In this document: positions 24,401-30,899 of the stretch, in pieces | Layout of the letters: each line of letters opens with the position of its first letter | Numbering within the stretch: the first letter of the stretch is position 1 | DNA from: Bathymodiolus brooksi | Lineage: Eukaryota; Mollusca; Bivalvia; Mytilida; Modiolidae | Direction of reading: 5' to 3' | DNA length: 64,000 bases | NCBI GenBank assembly: GCA_963680875.1 | Contig: OY804579.1 | Location: forward strand, 53,520,036-53,584,035 | Notes under the pieces: model-generated | What the model was told of the DNA's origin: nothing | What the model saw: the letters and a program-made list of their open reading frames with translations, nothing else | Database searches by the model: none | Translations under genes and position numbers: made by a program

Positions 24401-26261
24401 ATAGTTTCAAAAGTTGATTTCATACGATATTGTGTGTAGATGATATTTGCCGATCATGAAATTTCATCACCAATGTAAACAGGTGAGCACATGTATCATT
24501 CTGGTTTTGAAAGAAGTTAAATTTCTTGCATTTCTTGCCTTGCAAAGAAATTATTTCATGTATGTTTTACCTTAAAGATTATCAACTGCAATGAATTTCA
24601 TTCTGACTTAATCAGTGTTTTGATCAACTTTTTTTATTATCGAAATACACTTTCTAGCATGTCAACACCATATTTAAAATTTCTCAATTTTTAAACCATC
24701 AAATATCATTAATATTTCATTTATTTTCAATAACTTTCATATATATAATTATCAGGGCGAATGGACCCACTTTTAGGGTGAACGTGTATAGGGCGAACGG
24801 ACCCGGAACCGACTCTGGGCAGCCTTGCAAGATAGGACACATAATTTCTGAATAAGCGTGTGCACAGCTTAGTGCTGTTCGTAGTTGACGTGTAATTTAA
24901 TATAATAAATTGAAACCTCTCCACATAACAAAAATTTTAATGTGGACTGAGCAAGATAACAAGTGTTTTCCAGTTGCGATGTCAGGAATCCGGGTCGTTT
25001 CGCCCCGGAAAGTGAGTCAATTCGCCCCACTTAATCGCTATTATATTATAATAGATGAATTCTTTTTCGACAATTTTTTGGTAATTAATTATTTATTAGT
25101 TGTATGCAAAAAAAGAAAATAATTCATTCATTTTGGTCTACTTTAATTATTTATTTATTGGTTGTATACAAAAAAAATAATAATTCATTCATTTTGGTCA
25201 GTGGAATATTGTTGAACACAAAAGGGAGAATATTTTTCTCAAAAAAGAATCATCGTGAAGGGGTTTAGATTCACTTAATGTGTACAGAATGGCAACAAAA
25301 TACGACGAAATCGACTAACGAAGACATTAAACTCTCCTTCATATGCTAATTTCTCGTATATTTATAACAATAATAAATATCAGATTTCGTATCAGGTGTC
25401 AAACAATGAAAGTGAACAAAGAAATTTTACACATTTAATCAGGTGTCAAACAAAGACTAAAGCAATACATAATATTAAACACGTCAAGAAAGCATGTTAC
25501 CGTGTAATTATGAGGAAGAAATTACGAGGAAGACAAAAATAAAGTACCCATGAACAAGCCTTACAACATCCAAAATACGAATATTTGCAATGGTATTTTC
25601 CATATTTCATTTTTTAAAGCACTATTAATAAATGAGGGCGAAAAGACTCGGGGAGAGAAGGGAATCGGGGCGAAACGACCCGGGGCGAACGGGAATAGGG
25701 GCAAAACGACTCAGGGGGCAAACGGGATTCGGTGCGAAACGACCCGGTACCGATTTCAGTTGTACTGTTTCGTAATTATTGCACTAAACAACGCTAAAAT
25801 ATTTACGAAATAAAGGGACATTTATGCAATATGCATGAAATAAACTAATTCACAACAGTAGTCAATTGTATCATTCTATCCTTTTCTAGAAGTTATGATG
25901 TGGAACAAGTGATTGTGATTGTAATTTGCCCAAAAAGGCTATATCAGTAAATGGTTTGAAAATTGGTCAAGCTCTTGACTTTAGTCTTTGCCCTTTGGCT
26001 AAATGTGACTCAACAATCTGTTGGCAGCTAAATCTACGAGCTTGTTTACATGTCTTTTTAATTTCATTTTACAGGATTTCAAAGGTAAGCAATAATTTTC
26101 TCAAACTCACATAAATTGAATTTCTTCTTACCTTGTTGCATGGAACATTTTTCAGGACACACCAGCAGCAAAGTTATGAAAGTAGTGAAGTATATTGAAC
26201 TGGCTAGAGATTTGTGAATGGCAGATAGTTTGACACGTTTCATTGTTACAAGAAATTGCAT
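6305..26261 (-). CDS. SDK: Sidekick-like cell adhesion protein, N-terminal part (7 exons, signal peptide + Ig1-Ig4)
   Basis: Seven minus-strand exons (26132-26261, 20212-20481, 18485-18769, 15175-15283, 14205-14419, 9958-10108, 6305-6432) have GT-AG borders and mutually compatible phases (1,1,1,2,1,2,1). Together they give 429 codons plus one base. The product has a signal peptide and four Ig domains, then continues off the left edge. Sidekick proteins have six Ig domains, a series of FN3 domains, a membrane segment and a PDZ-binding tail, and mediate homophilic adhesion at synapses and junctions. The assignment rests on remembered resemblance in all four Ig domains, including an Ig2 without the usual cysteines, an Ig3 with an ECxxNARP-type start, and an Ig4 with YQCFATN. 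Other Ig adhesion families are less likely. The introns, up to about 5.7 kb, are full of transposons. Confidence 0.85.
6433..6720. other. Intronic sequence between SDK exons 6 and 7
   Basis: AT-rich intron. Only short homopolymer-rich stretches are seen before the hairpin at 6721. Confidence 0.5.
6721..6764. repeat. Short hairpin, AAGTCTCC...GGGAGACTT
   Basis: AATAAGTCTCCAAAC is followed by GTTTGGGAGACTTAATA. This perfect foldback resembles the terminal hairpin of the 22350-23375 element (ATGTCTCCCTTCG...GGAGAGACAT). It is probably a solo end of that family. Confidence 0.55.
6766..6936 (-). mobile_element. tRNA-derived SINE, internally deleted copy
   Basis: It starts with the inverted SINE tail (GGTGTTTAACGCTACTATC, AATATTTCAGTTATATCG). 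GGAGGAAACCAGAGTACCC-type body and a head ending CCATACGATCACAACCATG follow. Compared with the copy at 36418, the B-box segment is missing. Confidence 0.75.
6937..7389. other. Intronic spacer
   Basis: AT-rich intron with a short TATATA run near 7292-7305, close to the Penelope insertion point. No gene or clear repeat is seen. Confidence 0.5.
7390..7838 (-). repeat. Left pseudo-LTR of the Penelope-like element
   Basis: It is the reverse complement of 9095-9533 over its whole length. The main difference is a short extra stretch near 7809-7822. It contains the hammerhead-like motif at 7462-7505 on the minus strand. Confidence 0.9.
7462..7505 (-). ncRNA. Degenerate hammerhead-like ribozyme motif
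   Basis: On the minus strand, ATTGATAAAGTCCC is followed by a TCGGT loop, then GGGACGAAAATTTTGTC. This matches the hammerhead layout (CUGANGA, stem II, GAAA, UH site) with a perfect 5-bp stem II. Two core positions differ (the first C and the G of the GA pair), so self-cleavage is doubtful. Such motifs are known in Penelope pseudo-LTRs. Confidence 0.55.
7923..8561 (-). pseudogene. Penelope C-terminal region with GIY-YIG endonuclease
   Basis: This is in the same frame as the RT at 8562 and is separated from it only by a TAA codon at 8562-8564. The segment shows a Cys-rich linker ([15 protein letters not shown]) and then the GIY-YIG core: [27 protein letters not shown] and [12 protein letters not shown]. 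The end near TLSPNGIN is typical of the family. In Penelope proteins this domain nicks the target DNA. It is complete at its C terminus but cannot be translated together with the RT because of the in-frame stop. Confidence 0.85.
8562..9095 (-). pseudogene. Penelope reverse transcriptase, C-terminal half
   Basis: The visible part begins at [14 protein letters not shown], just before the catalytic block WFRFIDDV (the xxDD motif). It continues through FLDTYTT and the [21 protein letters not shown] thumb region. RT motifs upstream of GTKMAP are missing because the inverted pseudo-LTR starts immediately before them at about 9095. An in-frame TAA (8562-8564) follows DLIQY, where the polyprotein should continue. 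Confidence 0.88.
9095..9533 (+). repeat. Right pseudo-LTR of the Penelope-like element (inverted)
   Basis: Mirror copy of 7390-7838, running from TCCACACTGTGGC to CATTTTAGACGTTTA. It ends at a (TA)n stretch (about 9535-9556). It carries the same hammerhead-like motif on the plus strand at about 9419-9461. Confidence 0.9.
9419..9461 (+). ncRNA. Degenerate hammerhead-like ribozyme motif, second copy
   Basis: Plus-strand copy of the motif at 7462-7505: ATTGATAAAGTCCC, loop, GGGACGAAAATTTTGTC. It has the same two changed core bases, so the changes predate the arm duplication. Confidence 0.55.
9641..9800. repeat. 80-bp tandem duplication
   Basis: The segment from CGTTAATCGTCAGTG to TTTATTTTGT is present twice without visible change, starting at 9641 and 9721. 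Confidence 0.9.
9958..10108 (-). CDS. SDK: Sidekick exon 6: first half of Ig4
   Basis: Acceptor TTGATCTTGTAG before 10108, donor GTAAGA after 9958; phase 1 in, phase 2 out. It encodes residues 337-386: [12 protein letters not shown], the B-strand cysteine in LQVDCVATG, and the ITWYF tryptophan. It joins in frame to the exon at 6305-6432 to make a complete I-set domain. Confidence 0.88.
10404..10675. repeat. ~69-bp tandem repeat, four copies
   Basis: GCAAATTATTTCATACTTCC followed by TTCTTAAACTTACACATAA recurs at about 10404, 10472, 10541 and 10610. Only a few bases differ. Confidence 0.9.
10719..10896. mobile_element. Foldback (palindromic) MITE-like element
   Basis: Arms of about 80 bp, from ACAAATATTCCATGCGATTG to CGAATATTTGT, mirror each other. 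The inner part around CCTTGAATTGCATGGATGTG is perfect. A short loop near 10800-10815 separates them. It encodes no protein, and I could not define a target-site duplication. Confidence 0.75.
11060..11530 (+). mobile_element. 3' end of a non-LTR retrotransposon with (AACCT)n tail
   Basis: A translated stretch around 11135-11345 gives HGDIDGIYN, then [19 protein letters not shown], then [11 protein letters not shown]. This is the common C-terminal end of CR1/Jockey-type LINE reverse transcriptases. A frame break follows near 11340. The element ends in five AACCT units at about 11505-11530. It is a heavily 5'-truncated insertion in a Sidekick intron. Confidence 0.75.
11531..14204. other. Long intronic stretch, no feature recognised
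   Basis: Intron of the Sidekick gene between the exons at 9958 and 14205. It has AT-rich parts and a GC-richer stretch near 12700-13110. Open frames at 11655-11909 (minus) and 13727-13942 (plus) show no domain or splice support. It could hold old, unrecognised repeats. Confidence 0.45.
14205..14419 (-). CDS. SDK: Sidekick exon 5: second half of Ig3
   Basis: Acceptor TTATTTTTACAG before 14419, donor GTCAGT (weaker than consensus) after 14205; phase 2 in, phase 1 out. It encodes residues 265-336, including TKWYKIG (Ig tryptophan) and [11 protein letters not shown] (F-strand cysteine), ending AYITVY. The codon split with the next exon gives VYEAPLI. Confidence 0.88.
14420..15174. other. Intron with SINE-tail remnant
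   Basis: Around 14513-14600 (GTGAGCGATTGTTGCTTAACG, AGCTATATCATGGCAAGG) there is a decayed minus-strand copy of the SINE type seen at 5605. Nothing else is recognised. Confidence 0.55.
15175..15283 (-). CDS. SDK: Sidekick exon 4: first half of Ig3
   Basis: Acceptor ATATTTTTTAG before 15283, donor GTAAGA after 15175; phase 1 in, phase 2 out. It encodes residues 229-264: [13 protein letters not shown] and then KLECIYNAR. The Cys-x-x-Asn-Ala-Arg-Pro start, completed across the splice, is what I recall from Sidekick Ig3. The CACAGTG-ended element at 15524-18050 sits in the intron just upstream. Confidence 0.87.
15524..18050. mobile_element. DNA element with ~455-bp TIRs starting CACAGTG, 5-bp TSD (Transib/RAG-like?)
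   Basis: The left end CACAGTGTATAACCGGAC (15524) and the right end GTCCGGTTATACACTGTG (to 18050) are inverted. The similarity extends about 455 bp inward, to roughly 15975 and 17603, with a few per cent divergence. ATTAT flanks both sides (15519-15523 and 18051-18055). A 5-bp duplication plus a CACAGTG-type terminus is characteristic of Transib and RAG-like transposons. The middle (about 1.6 kb) has no reading frame over 65 codons, so the copy is non-autonomous. Superfamily assignment is inference from ends and TSD only. Confidence 0.7.
18090..18122 (-). repeat. Single unit matching the 22-bp minisatellite of 42-44 kb
   Basis: Read on the minus strand: CCAGGAAAGTGAGTGG, then TCATGTATTTGTGTGTTAGG. 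At 42150-42190 the same order occurs, but the 22-bp part is amplified about 86 times. Confidence 0.85.
18123..18375 (-). mobile_element. Decayed 5' module of the Helentron/pearl-like family
   Basis: On the minus strand from about 18372 it reads GTGACCCAAAGAGTCATGTG, AGCTATTGCCATCACTG, the GTCCGTCC-type region, and then TTTCAGCCAATCAG-type core sequence. This mirrors 4930-5195 with many substitutions. Confidence 0.7.
18485..18769 (-). CDS. SDK: Sidekick exon 3: Ig2
   Basis: Acceptor TTTTGTTTTCAG before 18769, donor GTAAGT after 18485; symmetric phase 1-1. It encodes one complete Ig domain (residues 134-228): [40 protein letters not shown] and IYKAEAF. Both canonical Ig cysteines are replaced (Asn and Lys positions), as I recall for Sidekick Ig2. 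The split codon with exon 2 gives VAYLDDFE. Confidence 0.88.
18770..19029. other. Intron, nothing recognised
   Basis: Short intronic spacer between Sidekick exon 3 and the pogo-like element. Confidence 0.5.
19030..19872. mobile_element. pogo/Tigger-like element, TIR CAGTGCTCCCTCG, TA target
   Basis: TA (19028-19029) plus CAGTGCTCCCTCG at the left mirrors CGAGGGAGCACTG plus TA (to 19874) at the right, followed by further GGCGATA/GGCGGTATAACGAG-type subterminal sequence. TA duplication and CAGTG...CCTCG ends fit the Tc1-mariner/pogo class. A minus-strand fragment near 19250-19311 ([19 protein letters not shown]) could be the tail of a pogo transposase, but this is weak. Confidence 0.75.
20005..20088. 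repeat. Foldback motif in SDK intron
   Basis: AACCTGTATATAAAGGCAAC is mirrored by GTTGTCCTTTATATACAGGTT with about 40 bases between. It is a likely end of a small palindromic element. Related CTTTATAGACAG sequence follows at 20128. Confidence 0.55.
20212..20481 (-). CDS. SDK: Sidekick exon 2: Ig1
   Basis: Acceptor TTATTTTCCAG before 20481, donor GTAAGT after 20212; symmetric phase 1-1. It encodes residues 44-133: [22 protein letters not shown], the YRWMKDG tryptophan, [12 protein letters not shown] and the end IIVA. The PPxxFxxEP start and the RANAGNYRC signature resemble Sidekick Ig1. It follows the signal-peptide exon at 26132 in phase. Confidence 0.88.
20482..22349. other. Intron, no clear feature
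   Basis: First intron of the visible Sidekick coding region. A GC-richer stretch (21200-21310) with GGCGAAGAAGTCGCC may be a decayed element whose counterpart lies near 21990-22055 (CTTCTCCCTGTTG). No gene is seen. Confidence 0.4.
22350..23375 (-). mobile_element. Non-coding element with ~160-bp tandem core (GTCTCC family)
   Basis: On the minus strand it opens near 23372 with a hairpin head (ATGTCTCTCCTTCG, then CGAAGGGAGACAT) and a TTCTTCCGCTTCTTC tract. A core of about seven units follows, marked by TTTCGAGATAGGTCAATGA, TGACCTTTGACC and GGCGGTGTGTC. Core marks at 22391, 22551, 22707, 22826, 22985, 23104 and 23264 show a ~160-bp period with some ~120-bp deleted units. It ends near ATTAAGGGGAGACATAAG (about 22353). 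Confidence 0.8.
23438..23885 (-). mobile_element. Helentron-like element (GGGGGGTATA family), minus copy
   Basis: On the minus strand it starts with a palindromic head (TATACCCCCCGCAACGAAG... with GTTGTAGGGGGGTATA), followed by GTCCGTCTGTCTGTCC repeats. Two core units follow (CGATAACTTGAGTTG, TCAGCNNNTTACTGGTGAAGAG). It ends GAGCTGTGCTCACAGTAATACTAGT. The plus-strand relative at 45535-46203 has the same start and end. A terminal hairpin followed by CTAGT fits Helitron/Helentron 3' ends. Confidence 0.75.
23886..24750. other. Intron, nothing recognised
   Basis: AT-rich SDK intron sequence without repeats or frames that I can name. Confidence 0.45.
24755..25765. repeat. Inverted GGGGCGAAACGACCCGG repeat cluster
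   Basis: Short GC-rich motifs of the form GGGCGAA(C/A)(G)GACCCGG occur near 24756-24812 and 25635-25750. They occur inverted at 24987-25030 (CCGGGTCGTTTCGCCCCGG). The inverted pair brackets about 760 bp and may be the ends of a MITE-like element. A ~63-bp tandem duplication (ATAATTCATTCATTTTGGTC) lies at 25080-25200. Confidence 0.55.
25766..26131. other. Intron adjacent to first SDK coding exon
   Basis: No repeat or gene recognised. Confidence 0.45.
26132..26261 (-). CDS. SDK: Sidekick exon 1: signal peptide
   Basis: ATG at 26261, donor GTAAGA after 26132, phase 1 out. It encodes 43 residues with a basic start (MKRVK after a second in-frame ATG at 26243), a hydrophobic core ([13 protein letters not shown]) and the end CPEKCSMQQ. 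Spliced to the exon at 20481 it reads [12 protein letters not shown]. The second ATG gives a more ordinary signal peptide. The link to Sidekick rests on phase, strand and position, as the sequence is not conserved. The promoter is not identifiable. Confidence 0.75.
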
Positions 26262-26529
26262 ACGCTTATCAAGATTATAGTAAATAAAATTAAATTCAAT
26301 GAAAACTAGAAAATTTCTTTATTCTCCACCATCGGAAGTTGTGATCCGCCATATTGATAAATAAACCTCCGGACACCGCATCTCAAAATACGTTTTTAGT
26401 CCAAATAGCTAGTCTTAACGCTTAATCTTGTACAAACTCTGAAGGTTTTTTAAATCTTTCATAAAATCATCGTCAATGTGTATTCCTAAATGTTTGTAAA
26501 TGTCCAGGTAAGAGGCAGCTATATCAGCC
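26262..26529. other. 5' flank of the Sidekick coding start
   Basis: Probable 5' UTR and promoter-proximal sequence of SDK. No TATA box or CpG island stands out. The large TIR element starts 270 bp upstream of the ATG. Confidence 0.4.
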
Positions 26530-26985
26530 GTTAGTAAAAGTGGTAACCCGGGCCCGGGTCCGGTTCCAAAAACCCGGGCCCAAATTCGTATTTTCTTTAT
26601 TACATCTTTATTAAGGCATTAATTTTAATAACATTTGAACATAATGCATAAAATTATGTATTTTATCACATTTTTTAAACAAATATAAAAAAAAATAGTT
26701 TTTATACGAAATATCGGCAATATAAGTTTTCGTAGTTAGTAAAAGTTGTAACCCGAAAAAACCCGGGCCCAAATTCGTATTTTCTTTATTACATCTTTAT
26801 TAAGGCATTAATTTTAATAACATTTGAACATAATGCATAAAATTATGTATTTTATCACACTTTCTAAACAAATATAAAAAAAAATAGTTTTTATACGAAA
26901 TATCGGCAATATAAGTTTTCGTAGTTAGTAAAAGTTGTAACCCGGGCCAAGACGAAATTTTCAGTTAATCAATGATTACACCTTT
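26530..26985 (+). repeat. Left terminal inverted repeat with two ~190-bp subterminal units
   Basis: GTTAGTAAAAGTKGTAACCCG recurs at 26530, 26734 and 26924. Each of the first two is followed by CCCAAATTCGTATTTTC and GAAATATCGGCAATATAAG. The last runs into GGCCAAGACGAAATTTTCAG. Confidence 0.9.
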
Positions 26986-27764
26986 ATTTCTCGTTAAAAC
27001 TTCATAATATTCAGAATGAACATTTTTCAGTATTAAAGAAATGTAAAAAATATTTTAAATTCAATGGTAATGTTCTCTTTTGTCATTATGGGAGCATTTT
27101 AGATTCTGATAAAAGTTGTAACCCGGGCCGGAAGTGATAAATTGTATTGAATCAGTTTACAAAAGTACATTCGTCTTAATTCTTGCAAAATTACTTGTAT
27201 AAATATAATATTTCAAAAATATATGGTATAGAGAGATATATTAAACTTTTTGTTTAATATGATGAAATTGTACTTTGAATTTTTTACTTTTATTTTTAAC
27301 AGTTTAAAATAGTAGTTATATAAAGACACTCTTATTATTATATAAGAATACTATCTAATCAATGAATTAATGAGTCTTACCTTTCTTAAAGGGTCAAACA
27401 CAAGCCAACAAATAAAAGACCCAAGCTTGTTATTTGCAACTGACCAAAGAAGCCATATCCTCTATGAAACAATATCTAATTTGAGTTGATTGCAATAAAA
27501 ACATATGTATACATTAAATAATTGTTAATTATTACTAATCAACCATCAAAGGGGTGCTTCTTTTATCTCCTTCACAAATTAACCGTTTCATCTTTCTTTT
27601 TAATTAAGAAACAATAAGTAAACATAAGCCAACTTTTGTATGATAATTTTTATTTTTTAACATTTGGCAAACAACAAGCCATTGCTAAATAAACAGCTTC
27701 TAAGAAAAAAGTATATAACTTGGTTTTAGTAAATATATCACCAGTCTCTTGACAAATCTTTGCC

Positions 27765-27814
27765 AGTGATAACCACAAAAAAAAAAAAAAAAAAAAAAAA
27801 GTGATAACCACAAA
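27765..27814 (+). repeat. Poly(A) run between 15-bp direct repeats
   Basis: AGTGATAACCACAAA occurs at 27765-27779 and again at 27800-27814, with only A residues between. This is the footprint expected of a retroposition event that inserted nothing but a poly(A) tail. Confidence 0.85.
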
Positions 27815-27914
27815 GCAGCTATATTTTAAGATACGTATTACAATCACTTTTGTCTAAATAAAGTTCGTTGTTTCAAAGAATTTTATTTGAGATTTTTGCA
27901 TTTAGTTTTCAGGT

Positions 27915-28820
27915 ATGGCCCAGTTTCCAGTTTTGGTTGCAGGCCATTCCCAGGCCAGGTATTTTGATCAGTTTTTAAAACTGCCTAACATTAATGTTGT
28001 CTTTTTTCCAGGTCGCAAGATCGAGCAGATGTGGTCCAGGATAGCTGATCAAGTTGGCCATTACAGGGAACTTATTGTTTATAAGATTCTCTGAAATAAT
28101 AGTTAATATTTAAAAAACAAAAGTGTTAAATATGGTTTATTTTTATAATTTAAATTTATGTCTTATTCTTAACTTGAAGTATTCACATTGATTTTATTCT
28201 TAGGATTCTTATCCCCCATTATTTGTTTATAATTATAGTCTTTTTTTCAGATTGTAGTACTTCATGTTGGTGCCAACAACATCTCCAGACGTACCAGTGA
28301 CGGTGATGTTGTAGACGGTGACCCACCAGCACTCATCCTCCAGAAGTACCAACAGCTGGTGGAAAACATTTGGTACTTAAACCCAACGTAAGATTAACAT
28401 AATGATAGATATTTTCTAAAATGTACAAAATATAATTTAACAGCCAATTATATGAATTAATAATAAAATTATATTATATTACGACATTTATTAAATTTAT
28501 CTTTGTTTTTCAGGTGTGAGATTATCGTCTCTGGTATTCTACCTCGTGGGCGAGACCTATATCGAGTTGAAAAGGGTGTGGCCATCCAAGCACCTTTGCT
28601 TAACCTGCTTAACAGGAAAGCTGGATACATCAACGAGAGGTTGAGGTATATAGCGTCAAGTCTGCCTAGGCTTACCTATACACCCCATCCTCGTTTTGTA
28701 GTTGATAGTGTCATCCAGCGAAGCCTGTTGTGCAAGGATGGTCTCCATTTCAGCTCGAGAGGGTCTGTCCAAGTTGTAGCTGACTTAGAGAAGGCTATCT
28801 CTACAGTGCGTGCTTCCCTC
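27915..28820 (+). CDS. SGNH hydrolase domain of the TIR-element gene
   Basis: Encoded over three exons (27915-28076, 28251-28387 and the first ~300 bp of the third). Block I is VLVAGHSQARYF (Ser in GHS, instead of the usual GDS). Block III is VLHVGANNIS. Block V is LLCKDGLHFSSRG (Asp-x-x-His). All triad residues are present, so it may be active as a separate domain. Splicing gives LIIVVLHVG at the first junction and NPTCEII at the second. Confidence 0.82.
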
Positions 28821-29040
28821 CATGCAGCTCAGAAGAGACCAGTTGTTTCCAGACCTGCCACTCCACGACCTGTAGTTACACCAAGTGAAGACACAAAGAC
28901 TGTATCCTTTTCGTATAGGGACGCTCTTCTTACTACTTTTCAGATTCTACAGCCAGTGAGCGTACCTTTGTTTAACATAGACAACTTTCCAGCTTTATCT
29001 CCAGTTTCATATGCTTCTAACATTTTATCTTTATTTACAG

Positions 29041-29345
29041 CCAGGCCAACAGTAGTTTCTGTTACAGGTTCCACCAGGCCGACAGTAGTTTCTGTTACAG
29101 GTCCCCCCAGGTCAGCAGCTGTTTCTGTTACAGGTTCTACCAGGTCAGCAGCTGTTTCTGTTGCAGGTTCCACCAGGCCGACAGTAGTTTCTGTTACAGG
29201 TCCCCCCAGGTCAGCAGCTGTTTCTGTTGCAGGTTCCACCAGGCCGACAGTAGTTTCTGTTACAGGTCCCCCCAGGCAAGCAGCAGTTTCTGTTACAGGT
29301 CCCACCAGGCCAGCAGCAGTTTATGTTACAGGTTCCACCAGGCCC
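29041..29345 (+). repeat. 33-bp coding tandem repeat (11-residue units)
   Basis: About nine units of the form ACAGTAGTTTCTGTTACAGG then TTCCACCAGGCCG, alternating Pro-Thr-Val-Val and Ser-Ala-Ala-Val versions. They form the linker between the SGNH and NADAR domains. Confidence 0.9.
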
Positions 29346-29750
29346 ATTAAGTTCAAGGGAGCACATAGTATTTTATCTAATTTTTATCCTGTTCTATTAG
29401 GTACAAAGGTAAGACTTTTCCTAGTGTTGAACATGCTTACCAGTATACAAAGGCTGTTCATCACAAGGATTTTTTCATGGCTAGGTTGGTTTTTACAGCA
29501 GCTACAGCTTGGGAGTGCAAAATTCTGTCTCACAGAATTGCAACTTCTCGTCACTGGTTCTACATCAAGAAGGGTATCATGACTAATCTATTGCTTTTAA
29601 AATTTCAGCAAGTTCCTCCCTTTAAGCAGTTCCTTTTAGAGACTACTAATCGACCTCTTTTGCATAATGTAGGTAACAGTTGGTGGGGCACAGGTCTCGA
29701 TGGTACAGGCCTTAATACACAGGGTGTATTACTGATGCAGCTCAGGGACA
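29340..29750 (+). pseudogene. NADAR domain (YbiA-like), frame-broken
   Basis: It starts in the SGNH frame with IKFKGAHSILSNFYP and continues after a one-base shift as YKGKTFPSVEHAYQYTKAV, WFYIKKGIM, NSWWGTGLDG and NTQGVLLMQLRD. This is the full conserved order of the NADAR family, which acts on ADP-ribose-type nucleotides. Without the shift the domain would be complete. Confidence 0.85.
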
Positions 29751-29994
29751 GTCATCTTCGTTCAGTTTCAGGTCCTGACAGTCCCCCAGTTACAGTTTCA
29801 GTTCCTGACAGTCTCCCAGTTACAGTTTCAGTTCCTGACAGTCCTCCAGTTACAGTTTCCGTTCCTGACAGTCCTGCCTTCTTCACCGACACCCGTAACA
29901 TCTAGTGCTACACCTTCTCGTCCGACTCCACCACAGTCTGTGCCAGTATCAATACCGTCGGTTCCGTCACCTTCTCTTCCATCTTCTTCAAGTC

Positions 29995-30600
29995 CAGTTA
30001 GGCAGTCGCCAATACATAGAGGTCGTTTATGGCAAGAATTTAACGGTCATGAATTAACTTTTAAAGAAAAAACAGACATAAAGTTTGACAAGAAACTCTG
30101 TTGCCAGACAATGAACTTTTGTCAAAGTGTAACTAAATCTCAGTTCCCATGCATTACTGGTTTCCAAAATACATGGAGAGTTCCTGTGCTTGAAAACAAG
30201 AAATGGATTTATCAACATAAAATGAGATCCCAACCTTCACCATCTGTTCAAATCCACCATACCGGTTGTGACCATTGGATAACTTCGTGTCAAGACCCTA
30301 ATGGAACAATCTATGTATTAGACAGTATGAACGGTAAAACTCTTACAACATCTGTACAAATTCAAATGTCAATGATTTACGGTAAAGGTAAAACAGTAGT
30401 TCCTGTTAAAATTCCTAATGTTCAACAACAAAAAAACTCGATAGACTGTGGTGTATTTGCAATCGTGTTCATGGTAGAATTTTGTTTTAACAACTTTATT
30501 GGCAGAGACAATGTGAATTTTGACACTTACACTATGCGTGATCATTTGATTAAGTGTATAGAAAGCCAACAGTTTTCACCATTCCCTAAGACGAAGCCAA
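29995..30600 (+). CDS. Ulp1/C48-like cysteine peptidase domain
   Basis: It is in the same frame as the SGNH exon. Catalytic order His-Asp-Gln-Cys is visible: HHTGCDHWITSC, GTIYVLDSM, VQQQKNSIDCGVFA. The His-to-Cys spacing of about 60 residues is short compared with full Ulp1 peptidases but typical of the transposon-borne versions. Confidence 0.75.
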
Positions 30601-30654
30601 CAAGAACTAAAGTTTTAAGTTTAAAAAACACAGGTGTGAACTTTTCGATAGAAA

Positions 30655-30818
30655 AAGAGTGTACAGCTAGGTGTAATTTGCCAAATTTGTTTGAAGATAT
30701 GGTATGTTGCGATAGATGTTCTGCTTGGTACCATTACGGTTGCGTTCTCAGCAACAACTCGAACACTTTTTCTGGTAGTTTATCGTTTACCTGCAGCAAC
30801 TGTAGTTCCACTCCTTAA
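30655..30818 (+). CDS. C-terminal PHD finger
   Basis: Cys4-His-Cys3 pattern: CTARC, then CCDRC, WYHYGC and CSNC, ending TP at stop TAA (30816-30818). PHD fingers of this form bind histone H3 tails. A role in targeting chromatin is inference. Confidence 0.8.
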
Positions 30819-30899
30819 AGACTTTGTGTGCAAAAAACAATACATTATCATAGCTGGACTTACAAAAAGCTTGAATGAGATGATTTTTATATTTTCCAT

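Larger units (their letters stand above)
27915..30818 (+). pseudogene. SGNH hydrolase - NADAR - Ulp1/C48 peptidase - PHD protein (three exons, two frame breaks)
   Basis: Exons 27915-28076, 28251-28387 and 28514-30818 have GT-AG introns and keep frame. Domains in order are SGNH (GHSQ serine, VLHVGANN, KDGLHF Asp/His), an 11-residue tandem repeat (RPTVVSVTG type, 29041-29340), NADAR (LSNFYP, EHAYQ, NSWWGTG, LLMQLRD), a 10-residue PDSPPVTVSV repeat, Ulp1-like peptidase (His in CDHWITS at ~30272, Asp in YVLDSM at ~30321, Cys in SIDCGVF at ~30447) and a PHD finger (CCDRC, HYGC, CSNC). A one-base loss near 29388-29400 shifts the frame inside NADAR, and a compensating shift near 29871-29880 returns it. 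Likely roles, by family, are ester hydrolysis, ADP-ribose-linked processing, SUMO/ubiquitin-like cleavage and chromatin reading. ATG 27915 follows a plausible acceptor (TTTTCAG), suggesting an upstream non-coding exon. Confidence 0.82.

Noticed and set aside
24910..25122. Plus-strand frame of 70 codons
   Set aside because: It overlaps the inverted GGGGCGAAACGACC repeat and AT-rich sequence and has no coding features.
28940..29305. Minus-strand frame with regular TETA/GPVTE repeats
   Set aside because: Antisense shadow of the 33-bp coding repeat in the SGNH-NADAR gene.
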